Of a DNA stretch of 64,000 nt, positions 10,696 to 21,720 are shown one piece after another (position 1 is the stretch's first letter; each line of letters begins with the position of its first letter). A program made the translations under genes and the position numbers. The stretch comes from Paramacrobiotus metropolitanus. Its lineage: Eukaryota > Tardigrada > Eutardigrada > Parachela > Macrobiotidae. The DNA is taken from the NCBI RefSeq assembly GCF_019649055.1, contig NW_026570302.1:576990-640989 (forward strand), in the 5' to 3' direction. Under the pieces are notes generated by a model. That model searched no databases. It was given only the letters and a program-made list of their open reading frames with translations, and was not told the DNA's origin.

Positions 10696-12576
10696 CTACG
10701 TGTTGCACAAAATGACGAGCTGAGTACTCCCATCCTTCACAGTCTCGTATGTCACCAGCTCGATCAGGTCGTCCGTCGCCGGGATGTTCAGTGGCGGAAT
10801 TTCAAATCGTGTGTGCGGTGGAATCACTCGCCCCTCGTGGCCAGCGGTTGGAAGCCAGAGGACACTCCCGAGCGTTGCACTCAATTGCATGTACAACATC
10901 ACCTTTATAAAAAGGTCCAGACAAAGGAGCGAAGCAGCCTCGGCATTTCAGGTAAAACTTTTTCTGCAGAGAAAGTAGTTCCATCAGCATTAGAATTATT
11001 AGCCAGAACTGGAGTCGACTCCTTAATTCTTACCGCGTGAATCCTCCTCATATGCGTGGTAATATGCAGCCAGTTGATCTTCTCACCGCAGAGGGTACAC
11101 AAGACGTAATAGAACTCCCCCTTTGACCTGCATTAAAGCAGTCATTACAAACTGTATACGAGGAGGGAGTAAGCATCTTCGGTAGCGCGTTCGAATAGTC
11201 AAGACTCTTTGAACACTGTGCGTCAAGTGCGTGACAGCATGATTCATTGAACTGCCAACCGTGGAATGTTGCCCATCGGCGTGCACCTCACCGTCAACCG
11301 TGGATGGTTGCCCTGATTGACAGTGGCCAAGTTAAACGTGGATTGCCAGCCTTCCGCGGTTGACTGTTAAGCCAGATTTGCAGTCAAACGAGTGTTCAAG
11401 GTGTCTTGACTATTCGAACGCGCTACCGGAGATGCTTGTTCCCTCCACGTACTGATGGAGAAAAATCTACACAATTATAACTAACTACCTTTTACGAGCG
11501 TGGTTTAAATAAGAACGGACTTCCGATCTAATCAGACACATCACGCGGTGGCAGGTTGCAGTTTCTGTCCAATGCTTGTGCGGCAGGGACAGGTCGAGCC
11601 GACGGGTGGCGAGGCGACAGAGTCCCACAGAGTCCAGCATACTTTTCGCCGTCTGTTAAATGCGCAAATAAAATGACTGAGAATCGTACAAATTATGACT
11701 TGACCGAACAATTCCTCTACCTCCGGCGAGTTTGAAAGGAACGGTTTAATCCAGTCGTAAACATAACAGGACACCGACGCCTGGTCTTTAACGGATGGCG
11801 GCTTCTGTAGACTGCGGGGGAGGAAGACAGAAGATGCAAGTGTAGGTCGACCTTTGTGTTTTGCCAAGAACTGCGCCCACTCCTGGACCGCCTTTTCCAT
11901 ATCCATTGAGAAGCGAATGAATTTATGGAGCTCAGTGTCCATCAGCTAACAGTCAATGTCGGAGTTTCTGTAAACCCGGCAAATGCTTGATTAATGATGA
12001 TTTTGCAAAAAACTGAAGAAATATTCAGATCTTCATGTTGGACACAAATACTGCAAGTTATTTATGCTCTGGGGAATTCTGCAGTACCCGAAAATTGGGA
12101 CTTCTTTGCTCAGGTAAAACTTCCCCTTGTTTTCGTATCCATCAAAACTGTCTGGAAAAGCGCAGCGGAAAGTATTCAGCGGGAATACAATCGAACTCAT
12201 TCCCGGAAGAGGAATCTCTGGTGCCATGGACACCAACGATACGACTGTGTCTAAATTCTGCACCAGATCCGACATGGCGGTGAATCTCAACGCTGCATAA
12301 AGCCTCCATCCCTCGCTGCAAACCAGAAAGAATTACAGTTTGAAAATGGGTCGACCCAACATAGACTGTTAAAATATATAAGTATTACACGTTGCAATTC
12401 GGACAACGACAGACGATGTCATGATTCTCGTCGGCATTTGCTCCCGGTTGTTTCGCAATCCATTCGTCTGCGCATTTATGACACACTATTCCACTACAGC
12501 ACGGCGAAATTACAAGGCTATGGAACGGACAATCTACGCCAATCATACACTGAACGGAATTCTTCACATCCTGCAA
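10696..12576 (-). CDS. Cysteine-rich RING-like / zinc-finger protein of the transposon
   Basis: A multi-exon minus-strand gene is inferred from consecutive open exons. The first clear one (about 12,576-12,385) encodes a RING/U-box-like cysteine pattern: CMIGVDC, then SPCCSGIVCHKCADEWI, then CRCPNC. It follows a TTTGCAG acceptor. Further open blocks lie at about 12,330-12,033 (a W-x3-Y...MSDLV segment), 11,942-11,541, and 11,102-10,800. The last has a C2H2-type finger (CTLCGEKINWLHITTHMRRIH) read across its cysteines and histidines and a second Cys cluster (CRGCFAPL). Exon joints are not resolved. RING folds usually recruit ubiquitin E2 enzymes; whether this one does is inference. A MITE at 11,159-11,449 falls between exons. 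The exact start is unknown. Confidence 0.5.
11159..11449. mobile_element. 291-bp mariner-like MITE inside the transposon
   Basis: Inverted ends of about 57 bp (left CGAGGAGGGAGTAAGCATCT, right its near complement ending CCCTCCACG) are flanked by TA on each side (11,157-11,158 and 11,450-11,451). There are no open frames. The interior holds imperfect repeats around AACCGTGGATxGTTGCC. The terminal CGAGGAGGG links it to the fold-back element at 9,350-10,040. Confidence 0.8.
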
Positions 12577-12756
12577 ACAAAACAGAAAACCGTAAAAACA
12601 ACTTGTAAATGTCCATGGGATAAGTCGAGAATTAATTTTGAAAAATCTTATGATTTAAATTTTACATTTAAAATCCGTTATTCAAAAATAGCTAAACGTA
12701 CGTATACTGCGTCTAGTAATCTTCTTCGGTGATCTTCCATTTTAGGAGTCGACTCC

Positions 12757-15128
12757 ACGTAGCGCTAACCTGTAACGAGAACCTCCGTTAAACTCTTGAG
12801 ACGATTGCACACCGAAGCCGTCATGAAAAAAAAATCTATAACCTTCTCGAAGTGTAATCACTTAGACCACAATGCACGGTGCGCCCTGCGAGTCTGCAGC
12901 CAACGCTATACAGTACTTACTATAGATAATGCCGATCGAATGAATATGCCAAACGCCAAACCAGAAAACAGTTATGATTACGGAAAGTACCAAGATGCCG
13001 CTTCAATCAAGGACACACTGTGATACATTCATATGATGAGAGAGATCTCCCGGCTTCGATCCCGGCGCGGTTGTATTACCGTCCTGTGGCAGCTGCGGCT
13101 TGTGCGGCACGGACTGCTGATCGGGGAACAATAATATCCAAAGAATCTGCAATCAGGAAACAAACTGCAATAACCTTTCAGAATTCCTTAATGCTTACGA
13201 TCATGTTTCATTTAACACAATGCTCAAACTAAATAATCCCAAATCGGACGCCTACAAAGGCTATTATTTTCAGTAATGAAATTCTCTACTAAATGCGTAC
13301 TCCTGACACATGTCACATTTGAGAAGGAAATCAGAGAGAAACGGATTGTAAACGTAACTATTTACTAGTGATTCATTGTGAAGTTATGAAAAAACGGAAA
13401 AAATGAATGCAGTAATGCTAAATAGCTAACAATAAACAACTACCCATCAATAGCTAACCGGGCGTAAACTATCGCAGGAAAAAAACGCAGACTATACAAA
13501 AATGGAAAAGCGCGTATTTTCAATAAATTATTTTTTTTAAAAAACGCGTAATTTTTATAACCACCGGTAATAATTTACCATGAGCTGAGGAAATTGTATT
13601 GAAGGCTTAATTATCTGTACACAAGTAAAAGTAGTGGCACTTAAAATAAGTGTTTCAGTGAAGCTAGCCTTCATCGTAAGCGGAGCGTTAATAGTACTTT
13701 CGGTCCATCATTATGACGAAAAAAACGTAAGTGTTAAACACAGGAGACTTAAACTTTTTCACCGAAACCTTCCTCGAATAACGGTAACTAATTACCTGAT
13801 CGACAAATTGCGAAAAGCTCCAGCTAACTGCTAGCTGTCAATACGGCCAGGAACCAAGCGTACAAGCACACAGGAACCCGGATCATTGAGATCATAGAGA
13901 CGCTGATCTACAGCAAATTCTCTATTTGGCACAGCCTGCGCTCTACTTTGGCTACAGTGACTACACACCGCCACTGTCGCTTAACGGGTATTTGCAAGTT
14001 TACGATATCTTGCAGCCGTTTTCCTTTCTCTGGCTCTCCGGACTCAGAGTAGTACTTACTTAAAATCCTAGCTTATCGCAAAACTGAATGGTTCTTCAGT
14101 CTTACATTCTGCCGATAAGGACACACGTAACAACTACCCTATTTATTAAACTTAACCGCCAGCGAGCAAAGCACTTACACTACGGTAGGCAAACAGTGAC
14201 GCGCTACGCAACCAAGAAACATCCACTTGGGCCGCTGGGCGCTGGAATCCCTCTTGTTTCGGCTGTAAAAAGGCAATCGCGAAGGCAAGCGTCACTCTAC
14301 AATCAGATCACCCGACTCTTCACCGCAAACCACCACACTACCGCACTCAGCAAATTAAGGAGAACACGAATCAAATAGACACCGCAGTTCCTCGTCCATA
14401 CAAATAACAAATGGGAATATTCGTCACAAGGGGAATGATCAACAGTAGTGATTCTTTAGATCAGCCAACGCTACACATCACTCAATTCAGGAGAATTTCG
14501 AGTTCAACCGTTTATCAGGATGTTATCCAAATTAAGAGTTATTAGTAGCATTTACTCGTCGAAAAGTAAAAGTAAAAAACCCGAATATGTTGCGCAATTT
14601 TTGGTTCGTCAAGTTTTCTGTGCACAACGTTCTCACAGTTCACTGGAAAAACCTGTAAACGGAACCCAGCGGCTTATGCGGCGCGACTCTTTGGCATACC
14701 AAAACCGTCTGACCCGCCACCTACCTATTCTTGACTTGCATTCATTACTCAGTAACGCATAAGTACTCAAGCCTTGTGCTGCTAAAAGCTGCCGGTCTTT
14801 GTCTTGTTTGCAAAAATTGGTGACTGTATCTGCAGTATTTGGAATTTTGTCCCTACAAAGTCTTTTCGTTTTTTTGCTGGTATCTTTTCATCTTGGTGCT
14901 GCTGTTGTTGGGTCGAACCGTGCCAAGTAAGAAACGCCTGCGTTTTGCTGCGAATTTTTGTTCTACAGTAAAGTGTGGTTGTTTTTAGCATGTTGAGCGA
15001 CGATGAATCGTTATTTGAAGGATGCTTTATAATTGATCCCCGACCTTACAAGTCTCAAGAAGCAATCCTCGTAGCCCTGAAAACAGCTACCACAAGGGTT
15101 GTGAAGGAACCGAAAGAAGAGACGAAAA
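12757..15128. other. Palindrome-poor 2.4-kb block inside the transposon
   Basis: No convincing gene is seen. Short open frames (for example at 14,088-14,378 and 14,520-14,762) have no recognisable features. Base composition is more AT-rich than the flanks, with A/T runs at 13,515-13,560. The regular palindrome spacing stops here, with only a degraded GGGTCGAACC at 14,909. It may be a foreign insertion or a decayed part of the element. Confidence 0.5.
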
Positions 15129-15586
15129 AGGTCGACCTACCGTCTGAATAAAATCCGCGTGCCACCGCAACAAGCGATACACCAGAAGATACATGGCAAG
15201 CGCTTTCTGTTCGCGTAAGTGAGGCCCCGTACGATGCAGTGGTGTTATGCATGTTCTGTTTATACAAATTTCCTGTAACTGCACATAGGTTTTGCCCATA
15301 TATTAATAAAGTTAGCTATTTTCTATTTATTTTGTTACTTAATACAATACAATAAATTTCAGGTACCAAAACGTGAAACTTCTATCTATCAAGAGCCGAC
15401 CGGACCGAAAAAGAGCAATGATGAATTCGATGATTTTGATTATGAAAGTCTAGCGTTTGAAGACGAAATTGTCTTACCGAAAAGAAAAAACAAAAGTAAC
15501 GGATAAAATTACTTTTTAAAGTCCATCTTGTTGAAAGCGGTTCTAGGGTCGACCCGTTTTATTTACTCGAAGAGATGTGATTTTAA

Positions 15587-18184
15587 TTACATGATAAATC
15601 GCTTATTCGGTATACAGATATAGAATTCAGGATAATTATGCTTTCCATATATACACACAACAGGTCTAAACAGAATATCGATAGCCACTACATCGTACTG
15701 CTGACAATCCAATCGCAAGAATTTTCTTATAAAAGGCGGATTTGTACCATCTGGTAGTGTAATGGCACTAAACGGCTCAGTTCCGATATGCTCAACAGCA
15801 GCATAAATACTTCGCACAACCGATTCAAAAAATAACGAATTTTAGCAGCTTCAGTATTCTGCCCGTCACCGTTTGGAACCAGTAATTGCACCGCCGCTCT
15901 TTTCTGCGAGTACCGTAACACTCCAGTTCAACGCCAACGCTCCTGATTACTCGGTTTCGGAAGCTGCTTGGACAACCTCCTAGCGCTTCTTGCAAATGTC
16001 CTATCTTTTTTAGAATTTGCAATTCCAAATCCGCATCATACATGGGTCAACCCGCTAATTTATGTCATCACTAGTGCCAGTCGCTGACTGGTGACAGCGC
16101 GAAGCCTCTAAATGTTGATAATTTCGTACAATTTGTTAAGCCACGTCCGTACTGCCATGAACCGATTTCGTTAATCCACCCAAAAAGTCCGCAAAGTAAA
16201 AGGTCGACCATTGATATGCGGGCACCCAGTTTTCTAGGGCTGTAGAGAGATGAATAAGTTGGTGAACGTTAAACAACATCCGTCGCTCTCCGTACAATTG
16301 TTGGAATCGCTGGCAATAACGAAAAATAAGGCCCTGGGCGGTAGCAGCGTGGTCATTTAGTAACCCACCATGATCCAACATGAGATAGTGCATTGCTGTC
16401 ACTAAATCTAGCAGATTGTCACAAAGTACATGAGGCAACTGTCCATCCAATGCATAAAAAGCTCCATACATGAGAAAATTAAGATACTCAGAGGCGTGAT
16501 ACGACGAACATTCCGATATGGGGGGAATTGTGCGGCTAAATTGTGATGGAAAGATGATACGGGAAATTCGCAGGTCGACCTCGATCTGAAGATTAGCAGA
16601 CAAGATCTTCCTTTTTTTGTTGTTAATATTGGTGTAAACAGGAAGAAAACACATGGGGTCCTTCATCCAGTACTTGCACAGCTTTTTGGTGACTCCCAAA
16701 GCAACAGCGTGGAGAAAATCAGGAGGACAGTGCACATCGGGACTGAAAGAGGGGATTCGAAACAAACTGCTTGCACGAATAATTCCATGGCATTGTTTAT
16801 TGTGCTGCAAAGCAACCCGTGCACTGCGGATATACTGCTGACGATCTTTGTTTGCCGAAACACGATCGAAGGGGTACACGCGAACACCATCAACTACTTT
16901 TCCGGTGTGTAGGCACGCAGTGCATCCGTATTCTCCAGCAAAAGATCCATGACACAAGATGTCATTTCTCGCAATGGTATCAGCCACCCATAATGCCGGC
17001 TTTATCGCACTAATTCCGTCCGCTTGGGTCGACCCATTTGCAGTATCTGTAAGTTCCGCTGCAAGGAGTTTTAGGATAATATCCATGTTCGGTTTCGCCT
17101 TTCCCACCGCAAGGGCAAATAAAAACCGGTCACGGTACCGCTTACGCGTAGGAAGCTCGTTGATTATGTAACTAACAACTGTAATTGATCCGTTCAAACT
17201 ACCATTGAACCCAAACGTTTGTCCATCGTCCACATGAAATGTCAGCGATACATCTCTTCCGTGTATATTTAGTCTTTGATATCCCTTCCCCCAAAAAATG
17301 TCCAGATTTGTAAAGCTGTTTCTGAATTTAAATACATCGCCTCCTTTGTCCGATTTTACATAGCGTTCGACAGTGCTACCAGTCGGAAACGTGTAGAAAA
17401 TGCTTCCTCGCTTTCGGTTGTCTTTGATGGTTTTATGGGTCGACCCGCACTCTGCACTCGAACAGCATATTGGATCCCGAAAACTGTTTTCTTCTCCGAT
17501 ATAGTTTTGATGTTCGTAGCAGAAATGATGGATATTGGGATTCAGCAGATAAGGCGTAAGAAACGAATCGAGATAACACAGATTTTCAGGAAACTCCGAC
17601 GTATCCTTGGGTAGTTTCTTGAAAAAGCTCAACATTGCCCCTTGTTGAACGCGAGGCATTTTGTGTTTCCTGCAGATCCGCACGAACTGCATGACATTTC
17701 CCAGGGTGTCGACACCGGAATCACCTTCACCCTCTTCAAGTATATCCGAATCCGAGCTGGCATCTTTTTGAGGTGTTGAAACCACTCGCGAAACATACGC
17801 TCCGTCATCCCAAGTGCCGTCAGGAGACATACTCTTGAAATAAACATTTTACGCACTGAATTACTTTATTTGATAAATATTTCGGATGAAGCGAACAAAA
17901 CATGACTCCTTTTACTTTTAGACGGAACAATTAACATCACTGATAACATGTAAGTTTTTCAAACAATAGCACTCGTAGCATAATAAATTAAAAAATTTAA
18001 TGAGTCAGAATAAAAATACCAGGGAGTCGACTCCTTCCGGCTGCGATTCGCTATCACTTGACTCAACAATTCGAGGGTTGGCCACTTTTCCGCGATTTCT
18101 CCAGTGAGATGTTTTCGGCAATAGTCCATCTTCATACAAGTACGATCGATACCGTTTTCGGCGTTTACGCTGTTTCTCCGCCAT
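15587..18184 (-). CDS. Tnp2-like transposase (EnSpm/CACTA-type)
   Basis: Exon 1 (18,184-18,020) encodes a basic start (MAEKQRKRRKRYRSYL) and an acidic tail. It ends at a GTATTT donor in phase 0. The main exon (about 17,833-16,136) is 564 codons. Landmarks in it are a Cys cluster (C104, C122-C123, C128), a VSLTFHVDDG segment (residues 194-203), ELPTRKRYRD (225-234), YGCTACLHTG (301-310) followed by VYPFDR, and PPDFLHAVALG (369-379). This order matches the transposase_21/Tnp2 domain, where acidic residues at such positions are catalytic. Near the end NVHQLIHL and a KSVHG motif match the DUF4218-like region. Probable C-terminal exons (ADLELQILKKIGHLQEALGG at about 16,037-15,825 and 15,817-15,587) continue the family, but the joints are unresolved and may be frameshifted. 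Four or more GTCGAC palindromes fall in its coding sequence. Confidence 0.8.
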
Positions 18185-18644
18185 TGTTTAAATAATTTAA
18201 AGATGAAATTTGTAACTAAAAAATGAATAATTTAGTCAAAATATCTTCGCGTGAACTGTAGCAGCAAAAAGATAAAGACGCCGCCACTATTGTTGTTTCG
18301 CTTTATCAAGCCGCGCGCATAATAGCCGGCAGCGCTGTTTTTTTTCCGGTTGAACTGAACTGTGTTTGCTTGTGTGCGGCACCAGTTGTAGCAGATAGTC
18401 GCCGCGGGCCGATGGTAACCAAATCTGTATGTACGTATCGAAAGAGAAGGGGTCGACCCCGGTAAACGTAGATGATATGGGTACGCCCGATTCGTGCCGT
18501 CCGCATTTTTTCTTTCAGTCCCACATATGCATGTAGTCTTTGAGTTGTGCGCGGTGAACAGGTTTACGATCTCTGTTCTTCAAATTCTTCGTTTTGTTTA
18601 CTTAGTTTTCTTCGTTTCTTGGTTCTTTCCAGCAACAGCGTACT

Positions 18645-21109
18645 ATGTCTGCTCAAAAAGATAGACCGCCTACTCAAAAGGGTAGAACGCAGCGTGTGAA
18701 GAAAGTTTCCGGATCCTTGAACGAGGACGACATAGAAATGGATGATCTACAGCGTCAACAAAAAGAAATTCATGCCCGACATGACGCTCGAAAAGGTAGC
18801 ATCCAACTCGAAACTGTAAAGATTTCTGGGAGTCGACTCCTGATCAGTTTAGCCGTTTTCTAACAAACCTTATATGATTTCGCATATCTGGAATTAGAAA
18901 TGGTGAAAAACACCAAATCAGAATGTGTTAAAATTCTAACCTTATTTTATCGGCAGTTGGACGTTAACTAGTTATTACTGACATTAACAGCCGTATCGTT
19001 TGTCATCGATTTCACACTAAAAAAAACTTCAGATTTTGAGCTGCTTAAAGGTGCCTGAATGGAATCGACTCCAGTCTGTTTTTTTATTTTTTAACCGAGT
19101 TGTATAGACAAAGGTAACGCAAGTACTTGTTGATGGATACTTGTTCTACTACTAGTAACAATAAGGAATTTTTCAGATTATTGCGTTGTTCAATTTGCTG
19201 AGGACGGTCTTGTTCACATTATTTCTATGGAGCGGCAGTCCAGCAGCGCGGCATGGCGTTTGGAAGAAATGTCCACATATGAATCACTGCTGAAAGAGAG
19301 GGATATTATTAGCGTGAAGGCACCAAAGAACCAAGACGCTCTGCAACGCTTCTTCACGGCTCGGGTTGTTAAGGTCTCTTCAAGTGAAAAAGTTGCTGTT
19401 TCCGTTGCAAAGAATTTGGAATCGCGAAAGGCAAGACAGTGTTGCAAAACGTTCATTAATGCCAATTTATTTTTATTATAATATTTCGTCACTCTTAGAG
19501 TCGCTGTGTAGTTTGTCAGCAAAGCAATGTTTTGCAGAAAGGAAAGGGCGCGCGGACGCTGGAGTCGACTCCATCCAAAAAGAAAAGTCAAGAAGACCTG
19601 CTCAACGAAATCAGTTCAGAGTCTGAATCCCAAACTGATGCTAACAACACCCAGGATCTCAGTTGCAACTGGAGATTCGATCCCTATACCGGAAAGCCCG
19701 TTGGACAATGTAGTCCCGTCGCAGCCGGTAGCGGAAGCATGAAAGGAAAGCAACCAGGTACAGAGAAACTCGGTTGCCGTTACTTTTTGTTTTAAGTTAT
19801 TTAAAATATATATGTAAATTTAGAGTTGCCGGCACATAAGCGGAAAAGACAGGAATTTGAGGAGTCTGATGGTAAGTGGTTCCGATTGCTTTCTAGTACA
19901 GCAGGTCGACCTTTCCATGGTAAGCTCGAGCTGGCGTAAGAACGCTTGAATATTGCCACAAGTCAGCATTACATCTACTAGCCATTAACATGTACTGTAC
20001 GTTCTTGGCAGGAAGTGATGATGACAACTATACATGGTACAGGCTGTCTCCCCCTACGGGCAAACCAAAACTGCCGGCAATTGCGGCCCGAGAATTGTTT
20101 CCTCAAAAGATTATGCGTAGGTTACCCGTCAAAGACCCAAATAATCGCATTTGCATATTCCGGTATTGACATATCATTTAGGAGCCGACAAAGGTGATGA
20201 CGCCGATTGCCCTGCTTACGGCAAGGAGTCGACTCCACCGATGAAAGTTAACAGAACCGTTTGCATGTAAATATGGTGCTCTGATTACTTTCAGCATTCG
20301 CTTGTGCTATTTTTCAATGCATCTCTTCTGTTCGTAGATTTTTACGCTGAGCGACGTGGCGGCTCATCAAAAGTGGAGAAGCAAGCTAGCGGTACAAGTA
20401 CTTATTAAACAATTACCTAACCGTTACACCGGTAAAACCATATTTTTCTAGGCACAAAAAGTGCTGGGAATGCGAAACACAAAGGTGCGGCATATCCTAT
20501 TTCAGATTTTTTCATACAGATGCTGCACAGATAAGCATGGTCTTTTTTCAATAATTTTTAATAAATAACTTTTATTGGATGAGGTCGACCTTTTTCCGTG
20601 AAGTTTTTTTGATGTTTCACATAGATTCTATGATGGAAGAGCAAAGAGAATTGGCTGAGAGCTGTCGACAGCAGCTGAGACTGAAAACCAGAGAGAAGGT
20701 TGCGCTCTATTCTGGATCCGGAGTGTACTTGCCGAAGGGACAGTTCATCAGTTTCGAGGCCCGCTTAAAGCCAAAGAATGCCCTCATGGACGGTGTCAAC
20801 CATGCGGCGATGTTTTTCCGCAATACAGAAACGGCAACCCGGATCTTTCGGGGAGACCATTATGGCTTGAAGTCTGCGCTGGGGACAGATCTGATGGGCG
20901 AATTGATGCTTATTATTTAAAATTTCAAAAACCGCTTATGACATTATCACCATGGAAAATTTTTGATCGTAGCTTACATCAATGGATACCATCCAGCTAC
21001 GGCCGGGAAACAGTTGAAGATCCAGGAAGCAGAGCTGATCCGGGCTTTCAGCCATAAGCTGTACTACCTGCGTAATCATGGGAAGGGGTCGACTCCACGC
21101 AAAGGTTAA
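18645..21109 (+). CDS. BEN-domain protein of the transposon
   Basis: Exons fit in phase: 18,645-18,795; 19,177-19,430 (GC donor, GCAAGA); 19,538-19,757; 19,824-19,871; 20,012-20,116; about 20,182-20,250; short linker exons near 20,340-20,395 and 20,453-20,484; 20,624 to about 20,900; and about 20,970-21,109. The exon 2 opening DYCVVQFAEDGLVHIISMER resembles the small module that often precedes BEN domains. The middle is charged and low-complexity. The last two exons give a BEN-like fold: KVALYSGSGVYLPKGQF, a helical NHAAMFFRNTE region, then NGYHPATAGKQLKIQEAEL. BEN domains bind DNA, in known cases palindromes, so this protein is the prime candidate reader of the GTCGAC sites. The palindrome itself encodes ESTP twice and GSTP once here. 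The middle exon joints and the penultimate donor are tentative. Confidence 0.7.
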
Positions 21110-21485
21110 GCGTTTCCTACGAAATCAGTGTTAACTTTGGCGCGATGATGTTTTATTGGCAATTTTACCACTGGCGGAATACGTCGATTTAGCGTTTTGC
21201 ATTTATGACACCCACTAGCATATTTTTGATACCTTACGTGAATACCAAAAGTGCACGCGATGTTTTATTTTTATGCACTTTTTGGGTTCGTTTCCTGTAT
21301 CTTTAGTCTCCGAAATGTGTTGCACTGTTACCTACAAGTGTTACTGCGAAACTTACAATAAAACTTCTAAAAACGAGTTCCAGATTAAGTTGGTAATTGT
21401 AAGTTCTACACTAACTTTGTGGCACAAAAAGGTATAGCTGCTGTTCAAAAATTGTTACAAAAAAACTTATACATTTTCGCGGGGG

Positions 21486-21606
21486 ATTGCTACCGTCACC
21501 CGGCTGGTGTTTTACGTTGTGGCTAAACATGGCGCTTATGTACCGCGCCAGATTTAACCATATGTACTGCCGTAACGTCACACTCCAGGCGGGTGACGGC
21601 AGCAAT
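21486..21606. repeat. 121-bp hairpin inserted in the right terminal repeat
   Basis: The outer arms ATTGCTACCGTCACCCGGCT and its near complement lie 80 bp apart. The sequence interrupts the right terminal repeat. Outside the hairpin the repeat reads CAGGGGAACC..., and inside it resumes as CCCCCGCGAAAATG, matching CCCTCGTGAAAATG at the left end. It is therefore a secondary insertion of a small inverted-repeat element. Confidence 0.65.
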
Positions 21607-21646
21607 ACAGGGGAACCGTGGAATACGCTTAGTTTTGCCCCCTATA
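21604..21646. repeat. Right terminal inverted repeat of the 11.6-kb transposon
   Basis: Reverse complement of 10,050-10,092 with 41 of 43 positions matching. It ends CCCCCTATA at the host junction. Confidence 0.85.
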
Positions 21647-21720
21647 TAGATACTTTTATTCGTATAATGTGGGTTACCAATCTAACAATATGGTTGCTCG
21701 CAAACCGCCACGGTAACATG
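21647..21720. repeat. Right half of the split host repeat
   Basis: TAGATACTTTTATTCGTATA and the following ATGGTTGCTCGCA match 59,463-59,540 and continue the repeat begun at 9,216-9,349. Confidence 0.7.

Larger units (their letters stand above)
11011..21096. repeat. Dispersed GTCGAC-core palindromes, about every 400 bp
   Basis: Class A, GGAGTCGACTCC: 11,011; 12,745; 18,023; 18,829; 19,561; 20,225; one-off copies at 19,061 and 21,085. Class B, RGGTCGACCY: 11,844; 12,348; 15,129; 15,546; 16,572; 17,026; 17,437; 18,450; 19,903; 20,582; one-off copies at 16,044 and 16,201. A third form, GGTGTCGACACC, is at 17,705. Most neighbouring sites are 320-500 bp apart, apart from a 2.4-kb gap (12.76-15.13 kb). 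They fall in introns, exons and intergenic DNA alike. I found no exact class A or B site elsewhere in the window. Random expectation for GTCGAC alone is about three in this length. A binding site for an element-encoded protein is the simplest idea. Confidence 0.9.
10050..21646. mobile_element. 11.6-kb Tnp2/BEN/RING DNA transposon
   Basis: Both ends carry an inverted repeat starting TATAGGGGGCAAAACTAA. Between them lie a Tnp2-like transposase gene (minus), a BEN-domain protein gene (plus) and a cysteine-rich RING-like gene (minus). A related host repeat is continuous at about 59.45 kb but interrupted here, which supports the outer boundary. The exact target duplication is ambiguous because the ends read TATA (2-4 bp of TA/ATA can be assigned). 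The termini do not begin CACTA, so placement in the EnSpm/CACTA superfamily rests on the transposase only. GTCGAC-core palindromes are dispersed through it. Secondary insertions (11,159-11,449 and 21,486-21,606) and frameshift-like breaks suggest this copy may be inactive. Confidence 0.75.

Noticed and set aside
20661-20672. GCTGTCGACAGC palindrome in the BEN gene
   Set aside because: Same core, but the flanks fit neither class, and an identical word occurs by chance at 51,859 in an F-box exon. Not counted in the lattice.
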